A stretch of DNA of 6,412 nt from an uncultured archaeon (GCA_902386085.1 CABMIA010000026.1:1-6412), one strand, 5' to 3'. Shown: positions 1 to 5,480, numbered from the stretch's first letter. Numbers and translations: made by a program. The notes: generated from the sequence alone by a model not told the origin.

Positions 1-1
1 C

Positions 2-91
2 CTCCCCATAGTCCTTGTCAACAGACAGATCACCCGTATCGGGCGCATATCACTGGACAGGATAAAAAAAGAGATTGAAAAGGAGTTCTGA
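2..91 (+). CDS. C-terminal end of an unidentified protein (5' part outside window)
   Basis: An open frame enters from the left edge and ends at TGA 89-91, giving 29 residues that begin LPIVLVNRQITRIGRISLDR and end in a charged helix KKEIEKEF. The pattern is Pro, a hydrophobic strand, a short turn with Asn, a second strand ending in Gly-Arg, then an amphipathic helix. This is what the C-terminal half of small thioredoxin-fold proteins looks like (cis-Pro, beta, beta, alpha). That assignment is an inference from the pattern only, because no active-site cysteines are visible here. Its stop codon directly touches the stop of the convergent carbonic anhydrase gene. Confidence 0.5.
   Translation, partial: LPIVLVNRQITRIGRISLDRIKKEIEKEF
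64..70 (-). terminator. Oligo-T termination signal for the carbonic anhydrase gene
   Basis: Read on the minus strand, a run of seven T followed by ATC (TTTTTTTATC) lies about 22 bases past the carbonic anhydrase stop. Archaeal RNA polymerase is known to stop at T-runs without a hairpin. The run sits inside the coding end of the convergent plus-strand gene, so termination there would produce overlapping 3' ends. Confidence 0.35.
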
Positions 92-673
92 TCACACAAT
101 TTTTGAGAGTCCCCCGGTATCAAGATTATAATAGAGTCCGTGGATCTCGATCTGTTTATCTTTCAGCGCCTTTTTCACCAGCGGATAGGTTTTAAGGTGT
201 TCTATCTGAAGACGGACGTTTTCCTGTTCGATCTTCGTGGATCGTTCCTTAACCTCTTCCGGAGTTACCGGTTTTTTGATTTTCGCATCAACACGCTGTT
301 TGGCTTCAATGGCGTTGTTGAGCCAGAGGGGTATATAAACATCATCGGTCTCTTTATCAAGTGCCTTTATCGCACCGCAATCAGAATGTCCACAGATAAC
401 AATATCCTTGACCTTGAGATGTTTTATCGCATACTCAAGTACAGTTGCGAAATTCCAGTCATGGACCGGGGCGACGTTCCCGATATTCCTCTGAATGAAC
501 AGGTGTCCAGGTTGCATCTGGGTAATATGCCCGGTCTGGATGCGTGAATCTGAACACCCGATCCAGAGAACAGGAGGGCTCTGTCCTTTTGTGAGTTCCT
601 GGTAATGTTCAATGTTCTGTTTAAATACCGTATCACGGAATTTTTTATTTCCTTCAAGTAACTGGTCGATCAT
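92..673 (-). CDS. Beta-class carbonic anhydrase
   Basis: This is a cytosolic zinc enzyme of 193 residues that interconverts CO2 and bicarbonate, which in a methanogen would help supply CO2/bicarbonate for carbon assimilation and methanogenesis. The class is shown by CSDSR at residues 40-44, giving zinc ligand Cys40 and the Asp42-Arg44 catalytic dyad, and by GHSDCGA at 95-101, giving ligands His96 and Cys99. QRNIGNVAP at 61-69 and the C-terminal HGLYYNLDTGGL are also typical of the family. The length suits a complete bacterial/plant-like beta-CA and is a little longer than the short Cab-type enzymes. The start is ATG at 671-673, and a possible GGAG ribosome binding site lies about 11 bases upstream. 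The gene appears to be transcribed alone. It converges on the partial gene at the left edge with no spacer. Confidence 0.95.
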   Translation of the reverse strand: MIDQLLEGNKKFRDTVFKQNIEHYQELTKGQSPPVLWIGCSDSRIQTGHITQMQPGHLFIQRNIGNVAPVHDWNFATVLEYAIKHLKVKDIVICGHSDCGAIKALDKETDDVYIPLWLNNAIEAKQRVDAKIKKPVTPEEVKERSTKIEQENVRLQIEHLKTYPLVKKALKDKQIEIHGLYYNLDTGGLSKIV

Positions 674-770
674 TGTCTTGTGTACTCCGTTATTCTGGTG
701 ACTCCACCATCACAAATTTTCTGGAAGTTCACCGTAACTTTCACTCGAACTGTATTAAGTTAAATTTTCC

Positions 771-785
771 GATTTTATATTATAC
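771..785 (-). promoter_or_regulatory. Candidate TATA box for the carbonic anhydrase gene
   Basis: On the minus strand this reads GTATAATATAAAATC, a good archaeal TATA-like stretch. It lies roughly 100 bases before the anhydrase ATG, which implies a 5' leader of about 70-75 bases. The region is AT-rich overall, so chance matches are likely. The box is also TATA-like on the plus strand. Confidence 0.3.
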
Positions 786-907
786 GATAAACTGGTGATA
801 CTTTTACGGATTGAAAGAGAAAAGTTATCAGGAATCACTGATGCTGTTGCGAGGTTGATTATATTTGGAATTTTTATTGGGATTTTAATTTGTTCGTGTC
901 TATTGAT

Positions 908-914
908 AAAAAAA
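908..914 (-). terminator. Oligo-T termination signal for the kinase-like gene
   Basis: On the minus strand, seven T followed by ATC occur about 60 bases beyond the stop of the kinase-like gene. It is the same ten-base string (TTTTTTTATC) that follows the carbonic anhydrase gene. It fits hairpin-independent archaeal termination. Confidence 0.35.
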
Positions 915-972
915 TGATCTTTCAATCAAATCTATTTTGAGGAATTACCCCAATGCCAATTTCATCGAAGAG

Positions 973-1857
973 TTATGTGTTTTTCGGAGAAAAGAAAAGG
1001 CGATGAAAAAATTCTGTTTCCTGATCTTTCTGGATATTTTTGACATATCTTCCAAACGACGACAAATCGCGTGACGATTCAAAATCAATAAGGTAGGGTT
1101 TGTGACTCAGCGATTCAACAATAATATTCCCGTATTTTACATCGCTGATAAGAATATCGCAATCATGAATTTTTTTGACTTCACAGAACAAATCCTCAAT
1201 GAACGCCGCATTAATTACGCTGAAAAGAGACCCGGTTTTGTCATCAGCCTGGATTAACCAGCGGTCTTCATCAGGAATTTTATTCAAATCCGGGTTGGCT
1301 TCCACATCGCGATCAAGAAAAACAGCCCCGATGTTATGCAGGCTTTCACGAATTGTCGGACCCCTGATATAGGCGAACGTGATCGATAAAAGATCATAAT
1401 TTACATCGAGCAGTACGGGGATGTTGATATCATTTCCCAATAATTTTGAATATATTTTCAGTTCATTGATAAACGAAATCAAATCTCCCCGGTACTCTTT
1501 TCTTACCCCAAGACGACCATAGACTGAAACAAGAAACAGCCTGAACTTTTTTCTAGGTAAAAATTGTTCCCTGGTGACAGTTGGAATTGAACGGATCGTT
1601 ACCTGGGCAGGCAGAATATAGCCGTCCTGATCAAATTCTCCTAAAACGAACTCAGGTGAGTTTATAATATCTGTATAAATTTTTTCGTCACTTTTTCGGT
1701 TTAATCCGATCTCTTCAATGGAAACCCGCGGACCTGTTCCCTTGTATTTTAAAATTTCATCTTTTCTGGTCCTGAACAAATGCAATTCCCGGTTTCCCTG
1801 TAGTATCCGGTTGATTTTAATCGATCCCTTTACATAAAAATCGATAATGTGAATCAA
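973..1857 (-). CDS. Protein-kinase-fold protein (lipopolysaccharide-kinase/Bud32-like), possible atypical kinase
   Basis: The 294-residue protein has an N-terminal part of unknown nature (1-100) and a kinase-like fold after it. GVRKEYRG supplies the candidate ATP-binding Lys120, NELKIYSKL the helix-C Glu132, and FAYIRGPTIRESL (161-173) a hinge. ISDVKYGNII (237-246) is the catalytic loop, with Asp239, Lys241 and Asn244, and LIDFESSRD (256-264) contains the metal-binding Asp258. The His of the usual HxD is replaced by Ile-Ser, and DFG is DFE, as in Kdo/WaaP-like and Bud32-like kinases that act on sugars, lipids or proteins. The substrate cannot be told. The start is uncertain: TTG at 1855-1857 was chosen because no ATG or GTG lies in frame between it and the upstream stop at 1978-1980. 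No ribosome binding site is seen, and the protein has no internal Met. The gene is AT-richer than its neighbours, which hints at transfer. It lies alone, divergent from the helicase gene. Confidence 0.75.
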   Translation of the reverse strand: MIHIIDFYVKGSIKINRILQGNRELHLFRTRKDEILKYKGTGPRVSIEEIGLNRKSDEKIYTDIINSPEFVLGEFDQDGYILPAQVTIRSIPTVTREQFLPRKKFRLFLVSVYGRLGVRKEYRGDLISFINELKIYSKLLGNDINIPVLLDVNYDLLSITFAYIRGPTIRESLHNIGAVFLDRDVEANPDLNKIPDEDRWLIQADDKTGSLFSVINAAFIEDLFCEVKKIHDCDILISDVKYGNIIVESLSHKPYLIDFESSRDLSSFGRYVKNIQKDQETEFFHRLFFSPKNT

Positions 1858-1988
1858 AGAGGGAAAAACATGTAACGTGCATAAGGACGCCCCTTTGCGC
1901 TTTCGGGAAACAATATTTTTTTCCGGTGCCTGTTTCTGAGCTGCCGGTTCATTGATCTCCGTGCTGGTCGCCTCAGGTTATATCGAAA

Positions 1989-2034
1989 CGATAGATTTGG
2001 ACAATTTATTAACCTTTTGAATTGTCCGATAGAT
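1989..2034. repeat. 8-bp inverted repeat framed by an 8-bp direct repeat
   Basis: GGACAATT (1999-2006) and AATTGTCC (2020-2027) are perfect inverted copies with a 13-base spacer. With a G-T pair and one more A-T pair the stem could reach 10 bp in RNA. CGATAGAT occurs at 1989-1996 and again at 2027-2034, the second copy sharing one base with the right arm. It could be a dimeric regulator site for either divergent gene, or a hairpin. Confidence 0.5.
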
Positions 2035-2042
2035 GACGTCAT
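2033..2042. promoter_or_regulatory. 10-bp perfect palindrome, candidate operator
   Basis: ATGACGTCAT is its own reverse complement and overlaps the right end of the repeat cluster at 1989-2034. It is followed by a weak TATA-like ATATAC. Its position between divergent genes makes a protein-binding site plausible, but nothing identifies the regulator. Confidence 0.3.
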
Positions 2043-2196
2043 ATACTGTACAAAGAAAACGGGCCCTTGTTTTTACAGTGAGAGAGAATATTCACTATAG
2101 TTTTCCGGTCTAAATAACTCTTTCATCCCAACCAGTCTTATCCATAACAAATTGAATGCAGTTTTTTAATTACACCAGCCTGTCTTATTCCGACGC

Positions 2197-2204
2197 TCAT
2201 AAAA
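2197..2204 (+). promoter_or_regulatory. Candidate TATA box giving a leaderless helicase transcript
   Basis: TCATAAAA lies about 25-32 bases before the helicase ATG at 2229, the spacing expected if transcription begins at the start codon itself. No Shine-Dalgarno sequence precedes that ATG (ACGTACTCCA), which agrees with a leaderless mRNA. The box is only a moderate match to the archaeal consensus. Confidence 0.25.
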
Positions 2205-2228
2205 CCCTTCAGCACTAAACGTACTCCA

Positions 2229-4238
2229 ATGGATACCTTCGATTCCTATTTCCCATATGCCGAATACCGTCACGGCCAGCGCCATATGCTTGAAGTAGCG
2301 GCACAGTGTGCACGGGAAGGCGGGATCGCCATGGTAGACGCGCCAACCGGCAGCGGTAAGTCGAGTATCGTGGCATCTCTTCTTGCAGAGCGAAAGGGAA
2401 GAAAAGTGATAATTGCTGTTCGCACAATAAGCCAGCTTACCACATTCATCCGCGAACTGGAGCTGGTGCGCACAAAAAAACCCCAGATTAAAGCGGTGTA
2501 CATCATTGGAAAGGGGAGCATGTGCCCGCTTGGGGGTGAAGGCGATGTTTACCGCAGGTGCGAGGGGGTCAAAGCATTTTCAAACTCACTCATGCGTGAC
2601 CGTGCAGAGAAGGGGGCACTCATCCCGGCGAAAGATCCATTTATCAGGCAGCAGATCCGGCGCATGGATAAGGAACACCCGCTTTTCTGCCCGTATTTTA
2701 TCAACAGCAAAATGTTTGTGCAGGCCGAGGCTGCGGGTGTAAAGATGGTCCCTTCATCAGAACTTCGCACCAGGGCAGATCGTCTTATCGCGAGCCCTGT
2801 ACTGCCGGGAAAACTGGGGGAATTCTGCGGGGAAATATGCCCCTACGAGCTGATGATGCATGCTGCACGGAATGCCGATATTGTCATCCTTAACTATTAT
2901 CACCTCTTTGACCGAAAGATCCGCGAGCAACTCTATGCCAACCTTGGTGTCGAACCGCAGGATATCCTGCTCCTTATTGATGAAGCACATAATTGCGGTG
3001 ATGTCATCACTAACATTGAAAGTGTGACCCTGGAGGAACGGGACCTCGAACAGGCATCCCGGGGACTGTCAGGTCAGCGCAAGCGACATAAAGGTGCAGA
3101 TGCAGTCAGCCATGTTCTCCCCCGGCTCACCGCGTTTATCCAGGGCATTGCAAACTCCGTAGAGGTGGAAGACTGGTTTGATCCCTCTATTTTTGACCGG
3201 ATGGTGGTGCGCGAATCCCTCTATAAAAATATGGATGAAATCGTAGACGACCTGATGGGGATTTCCGAATCTATACGGGAAAAAAACCTGAAGGCCGGGG
3301 AATATCGTGAAACTGCCATAGAGAGGCTGACAAATTTCCTGTTCAGGCTCTCGCAGTCCGCAACAGATCCTGCTTATCTTACTGTATACCGGAAAGCGAT
3401 TGAGGGGATTACCCTGGAAGTGCGCAATATCGACCCCGCGGTACCCATGCAGGAGATCTGCACCTCGCATGCCTGTTGTATCCTGATATCGGGAACGCTT
3501 TCCCCGGTTGACAGCTACGCCCGTTATTACTTTGGTGACATACCGGTAACGACACTTGCGTTGCCAAATAATTTCCCCAAAGAAAAACGTCTGATATTCT
3601 GCACGAACGATACAACAACTGCTTTTTCAATGCGTCAGGACAGGGACAATAATGCCCGGATATGCAACTATATCAAAGTATTTTGTGAAGTCGGGGGAAA
3701 CCTTGCAATTTATTTCCCCAGTTACCAGATTCTTGAAACATATGCAGGACTTACTATCCCTCATATACCGGGAAGAAAAATCTTTATCGAGCCACGGGAC
3801 ACAACTGATGCCAGCTCAGCCCTTTCAGATTTCCTGTCCCTCCCTGCACAGGGCAAATCCGGAGTCCTGTTTGCTGTCTGCGGAGGGAAGTGGAGCGAAG
3901 GTCTTGATTATCGTGGTGAGATGCTGAACGGTGCAATGGTCATCGGGCTGCCGCTTGCCCCATTCAACCGTGTGCGTAAAATGATGATCGAATATTTCAG
4001 GCATAAGTTCGGTGAGGAGGGTGAATTTCTTTGTTATACACTGCCCGCGATTAATCGCTCCCTTCAGGCACTAGGCAGGGTGCTCCGTACGCCGGAAGAC
4101 CGGGGCGTGCTGGTTTTTGGGGAGAGGCGGTTTTTAGAGAGGAAAGTTTTCCGTGCTCTCCCTGCCTGGATCCAGGATGAAATAATCGTTTGTGAAATTA
4201 CCCGGTTCAGTGAAGTGATCTCAGCATGGAAATCGTAG
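2229..4238 (+). CDS. XPD/Rad3-family Fe-S DNA helicase (superfamily 2, DinG/XPD type)
   Basis: This is an ATP-driven 5'-3' DNA helicase of 669 residues, the family used in nucleotide excision and related repair. YFPYAEYRHGQRHML at 7-21 is the Q-like motif, and APTGSGKSS at 38-46 is Walker A (Lys44). The DEAH box at 251-254 is Walker B. SGTLSP is at 421-426, GKWSEGLDYRG at 553-563 is motif V, and QALGRVLR at 613-620 is motif VI with the arginine fingers. Between Walker A and DEAH lie cysteines 99, 111, 154, 200 and 204. C99, C111, C154 and C204 (the last two in CPYF and CPYE) are the likely 4Fe-4S ligands that mark XPD. The region from about 262 to 400 is helical and fits the Arch domain. Length and motif order look complete. 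The ATG at 2229 is right because the Q motif begins seven residues in. It heads an operon and overlaps the next gene by 13 bases. Confidence 0.93.
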   Translation: MDTFDSYFPYAEYRHGQRHMLEVAAQCAREGGIAMVDAPTGSGKSSIVASLLAERKGRKVIIAVRTISQLTTFIRELELVRTKKPQIKAVYIIGKGSMCPLGGEGDVYRRCEGVKAFSNSLMRDRAEKGALIPAKDPFIRQQIRRMDKEHPLFCPYFINSKMFVQAEAAGVKMVPSSELRTRADRLIASPVLPGKLGEFCGEICPYELMMHAARNADIVILNYYHLFDRKIREQLYANLGVEPQDILLLIDEAHNCGDVITNIESVTLEERDLEQASRGLSGQRKRHKGADAVSHVLPRLTAFIQGIANSVEVEDWFDPSIFDRMVVRESLYKNMDEIVDDLMGISESIREKNLKAGEYRETAIERLTNFLFRLSQSATDPAYLTVYRKAIEGITLEVRNIDPAVPMQEICTSHACCILISGTLSPVDSYARYYFGDIPVTTLALPNNFPKEKRLIFCTNDTTTAFSMRQDRDNNARICNYIKVFCEVGGNLAIYFPSYQILETYAGLTIPHIPGRKIFIEPRDTTDASSALSDFLSLPAQGKSGVLFAVCGGKWSEGLDYRGEMLNGAMVIGLPLAPFNRVRKMMIEYFRHKFGEEGEFLCYTLPAINRSLQALGRVLRTPEDRGVLVFGERRFLERKVFRALPAWIQDEIIVCEITRFSEVISAWKS

Positions 4239-4675
4239 GAGGTGCATGCCGGTTCGGGCTTTGGTATGTCCACGTATGGTGGGACGGAATAATTGTTCAC
4301 AGGATCAGGTTTGCTGCAACAGGTATTCCGGGAGAAGTACCTGACCTGATAAGACACTACTGCGCAGGACACATGGTCAACCTTTCAGGACTTGACAGCA
4401 TTGCGTTGCATAATGATACGGTCTACAGCAGAATATACAGGGAAGTTCAACAAGTGCCGTACGGCAGTACGTCAACCTACGGGGAAATCGCAGACCATGT
4501 GGGCACTGCCCCGCGTGTAGTCGGTCAGGCAATGGCACGCAATCCCACGCCACTTATTGTTCCCTGTCATCGTATCCTTGCTGCACATGGTATCGGGGGT
4601 TTCACACCATATGTCGGGATCAAGGAGGCATTGATTGCCATGGAAAAAAAAGGATTAAGAAGGGCAAAGACATGA
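4226..4675 (+). CDS. ogt: Methylated-DNA--protein-cysteine S-methyltransferase (O6-alkylguanine-DNA alkyltransferase)
   Basis: This is a suicide repair protein that moves the alkyl group from O6-alkylguanine (and O4-alkylthymine) in DNA to its own cysteine. The 149 residues end in the classic domain. VPYGSTSTYGEIAD (77-90) and APRVVGQAMARNPTPLIVPCHRIL (95-118, given here in parts) carry Arg97, the arginine finger, the Asn106 hinge and the acceptor Cys114 in PCHR. GIGGFTPYVGIKEAL follows, and Glu140 probably completes the active site. The N-terminal 60 residues are the short, poorly conserved domain. The start ATG lies inside the helicase gene (13-base overlap), so translation is probably coupled. 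An AGGAGGTG string at 4237-4244 looks like a ribosome binding site but falls after this ATG. No in-frame start follows it, so it simply encodes part of Val-Gly-Gly. The stop overlaps the start of the next small ORF (ATGA). Confidence 0.93.
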   Translation: MEIVGGACRFGLWYVHVWWDGIIVHRIRFAATGIPGEVPDLIRHYCAGHMVNLSGLDSIALHNDTVYSRIYREVQQVPYGSTSTYGEIADHVGTAPRVVGQAMARNPTPLIVPCHRILAAHGIGGFTPYVGIKEALIAMEKKGLRRAKT

Positions 4676-4767
4676 AGCCAACAGCTAATCATCTTCCGGT
4701 ATTTAATTTTCCCAAAAACACTGTATTAGAAAAAGCCAACAGGATGATGAGAGGAGATCTGATGTGA
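4672..4767 (+). CDS. Small 31-residue ORF coupled to both neighbours, function unknown
   Basis: The ORF begins MKPTANHLPVFNFPKNT and ends in a charged, Met-rich stretch (EKANRMMRGDLM). Its ATG (4672-4674) overlaps the alkyltransferase TGA, and its own TGA (4765-4767) overlaps the mobA GTG (4764-4766). It therefore fills the gap between two genes exactly, with coupling at both ends. I do not recognise the sequence. The first half has two Pro-containing hydrophobic turns, and the second half could form a short helix. There are no cysteines and no membrane segment. It could be a real small protein, or a leader whose translation carries ribosomes to mobA. The upstream ribosome binding site is weak (GAAGGG), so translation would depend on coupling. 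A chance open frame of this size is possible, which limits confidence. Confidence 0.45.
   Translation: MKPTANHLPVFNFPKNTVLEKANRMMRGDLM
4753..4756 (+). promoter_or_regulatory. Ribosome binding site that fixes the mobA GTG start
   Basis: GGAG within AGAGGAGATC lies seven bases before GTG 4764-4766. The spacing is normal and supports this GTG as the start. The ATG two bases earlier (4762-4764) is in the frame of the small upstream ORF and is immediately followed by that ORF's TGA. Confidence 0.65.
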
Positions 4768-5381
4768 GATCTGCAGTTGTACTGGTTGGTGGGGAGGCAC
4801 GGCGTGCAAACGGGCAGGAAAAATATTTTTTTATGTACGAGGGCAGGACGTTCATTGAGCGCCTGGTTGATTCGCTCCATCAGGTTGTTTATGAGATTAT
4901 CCTTGTTGCCAGGAATCCGGAACAATGCAAACGCTTCCGGCAGATTGAAGGAATCCGATGCATCAGTGACATCCGGGTGGGGATAGGCCCCATCGGCGGT
5001 CTTCATGCAGGATCGCTTGCTGCGCGGGGAGAACTCATCTTTGTTTCTGCGTGTGACATGCCCTGTATAGATCCGGCAGTAATTGGACGTCTTTTTGATA
5101 TGATAGACAATTATGATGCGGTGATACCGAGATGGAATCCCGATATGCTCGAACCCCTGCATGCAGTCTACCGGAGGACTGCTCTGCTCTCCTATCTCGA
5201 AAGCCACGATTCATTGTCGCTCCGGGCGATGGTCACGAGCGTGTCCGCACTATACGTTCCCGTTGACGAATTAAAAATTCTTGACCCTGATCTTAAAACA
5301 TTCACCAACATCAATAAACTTGAAGATCTTGAGAAGATCAATTCCCTGGACTGGAAACAGACTCATTGCCCACCCAAATGA
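4764..5381 (+). CDS. mobA: MobA-type molybdenum cofactor nucleotidyltransferase
   Basis: MobA-family enzymes attach GMP (or, in MocA relatives, CMP) to molybdopterin, making the dinucleotide form of the molybdenum or tungsten cofactor in the cytosol. Methanogens need this for formylmethanofuran and formate dehydrogenases. The 205-residue protein begins with the nucleotide-binding loop AVVLVGGEARRANGQEK (4-20), with conserved Gly9-Gly10, Arg14 and Lys20. The usual LAGGxSxRMG is altered: Ala replaces Ser and there is no Met-Gly after the Arg. GPIGGLHAG (75-83) and CDMP (97-100, metal-binding Asp98) follow. EPLHAVYRR (130-138) and FTNINKLEDL (180-189) complete the family pattern. Length is normal. 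The GTG start has a good ribosome binding site and overlaps the small ORF upstream. This is the last gene of the helicase operon. The family is clear, but the precise nucleotide and acceptor are inferred. Confidence 0.85.
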   Translation: MRSAVVLVGGEARRANGQEKYFFMYEGRTFIERLVDSLHQVVYEIILVARNPEQCKRFRQIEGIRCISDIRVGIGPIGGLHAGSLAARGELIFVSACDMPCIDPAVIGRLFDMIDNYDAVIPRWNPDMLEPLHAVYRRTALLSYLESHDSLSLRAMVTSVSALYVPVDELKILDPDLKTFTNINKLEDLEKINSLDWKQTHCPPK

Positions 5382-5395
5382 AAATGTTTAAATTA

Positions 5396-5423
5396 TGTGG
5401 TGCTTTTGTGGGAAATAACCACA
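5396..5423. repeat. Inverted repeat just upstream of a TATA box
   Basis: TGTGGT (5396-5401) and ACCACA (5418-5423) are perfect inverted copies. A second TGTGG (5407-5411) can also pair with CCACA (5419-5423) around a seven-base loop. The set ends two bases before the TATA box, over the position of the factor B recognition element. It could be an activator or repressor site. Alternatively it could be a weak 3'-end hairpin for mobA, although no strong T-run follows. Confidence 0.4.
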
Positions 5424-5424
5424 C

Positions 5425-5434
5425 GATATATAAA
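5425..5434 (+). promoter_or_regulatory. Strong archaeal TATA box for the PAS sensor gene
   Basis: GATATATAAATATA (5425-5438) is an excellent match to the archaeal TATA element. Transcription would start about 25 bases downstream, near 5453-5460, giving a leader of about 55-60 bases to the GTG at 5515. No comparable promoter is seen elsewhere in the gap after mobA. Confidence 0.6.
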
Positions 5435-5435
5435 T

Positions 5436-5449
5436 ATATGTTAACATAT
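5436..5449. promoter_or_regulatory. 14-bp perfect palindrome between TATA box and start site, candidate operator
   Basis: ATATGTTAACATAT is fully self-complementary. It lies directly after the TATA box and before the expected transcription start, where archaeal repressors commonly bind to block polymerase recruitment. AT-rich palindromes can arise by chance, but 14 bases with a GTTAAC core is notable. Confidence 0.45.
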
Positions 5450-5480
5450 CAATAATTAGTATAATACCAGGTCCCATTAT

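Larger units (their letters stand above)
759..917 (+). pseudogene. Possible remnant or small membrane-tail ORF (UbiB/AarF-like C-terminus?)
   Basis: Between stops at 756-758 and 915-917 this frame is open for 52 codons. It encodes a charged stretch (LRIEREKLSGITDAVARL) followed by one strongly hydrophobic helix (IIFGIFIGILICSCLLI) and KK. There is no ATG. The only upstream GTG (795-797) lacks a ribosome binding site. The order of helix, Arg-Leu, hydrophobic segment, then a small-Ser-small triplet 13-15 residues after the Arg resembles the C-terminal membrane hairpin of UbiB/AarF-family atypical kinases. This could therefore be the decayed tail of such a gene, but the resemblance is from memory of the family and is weak. 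It could also be chance coding in AT-rich DNA. I see no clear rest of the gene upstream in any frame. Confidence 0.2.
1858..2228. other. Divergent intergenic region, 371 bases, no convincing gene
   Basis: This region separates the kinase-like gene (minus) from the helicase operon (plus). It holds the symmetric-element cluster at 1989-2042, a short inverted pair AGTGA/TCACT at 2077-2096, and several weak TATA-like stretches (TCTAAATAAC near 2107, TTTTTTAATTAC near 2162, TCATAAAA at 2197-2204). From 1977 down to 1858 the frame of the kinase-like gene stays open without ATG, GTG or an earlier TTG. An N-terminal extension rich in Glu, Ala and Lys would therefore be possible only with a non-standard start. 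Confidence 0.6.

Noticed and set aside
140..547. 135-codon plus-strand frame opposite the carbonic anhydrase
   Set aside because: It lies fully antisense to a clear enzyme gene, its product is Phe/Leu/Arg-rich with no recognisable motif, and it has no ribosome binding site.
1854..2042. 62-codon minus-strand frame ahead of the kinase-like gene
   Set aside because: The product is Arg-rich with no motif, lies across the repeat cluster and lacks a ribosome binding site. It was considered as a frameshifted N-terminus but does not look like protein-coding sequence.
2077..2096. AGTGA/TCACT inverted pair as an operator
   Set aside because: Five-base arms with a ten-base spacer in AT-rich DNA are expected by chance, so it was noted only within the intergenic entry.
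3069..3470. 133-codon minus-strand frame inside the helicase gene
   Set aside because: It is antisense to the well-supported helicase reading frame and is a typical shadow frame without motifs.
4237..4244. AGGAGGTG as a ribosome binding site for the alkyltransferase
   Set aside because: No in-frame start codon lies downstream at a workable distance, and the ATG one base later at 4246 opens a different, short frame. The string encodes part of Val-Gly-Gly in the protein.
4689..5207. 172-codon minus-strand frame opposite mobA
   Set aside because: It is antisense to a gene with clear family motifs, and its own product shows no domain pattern.
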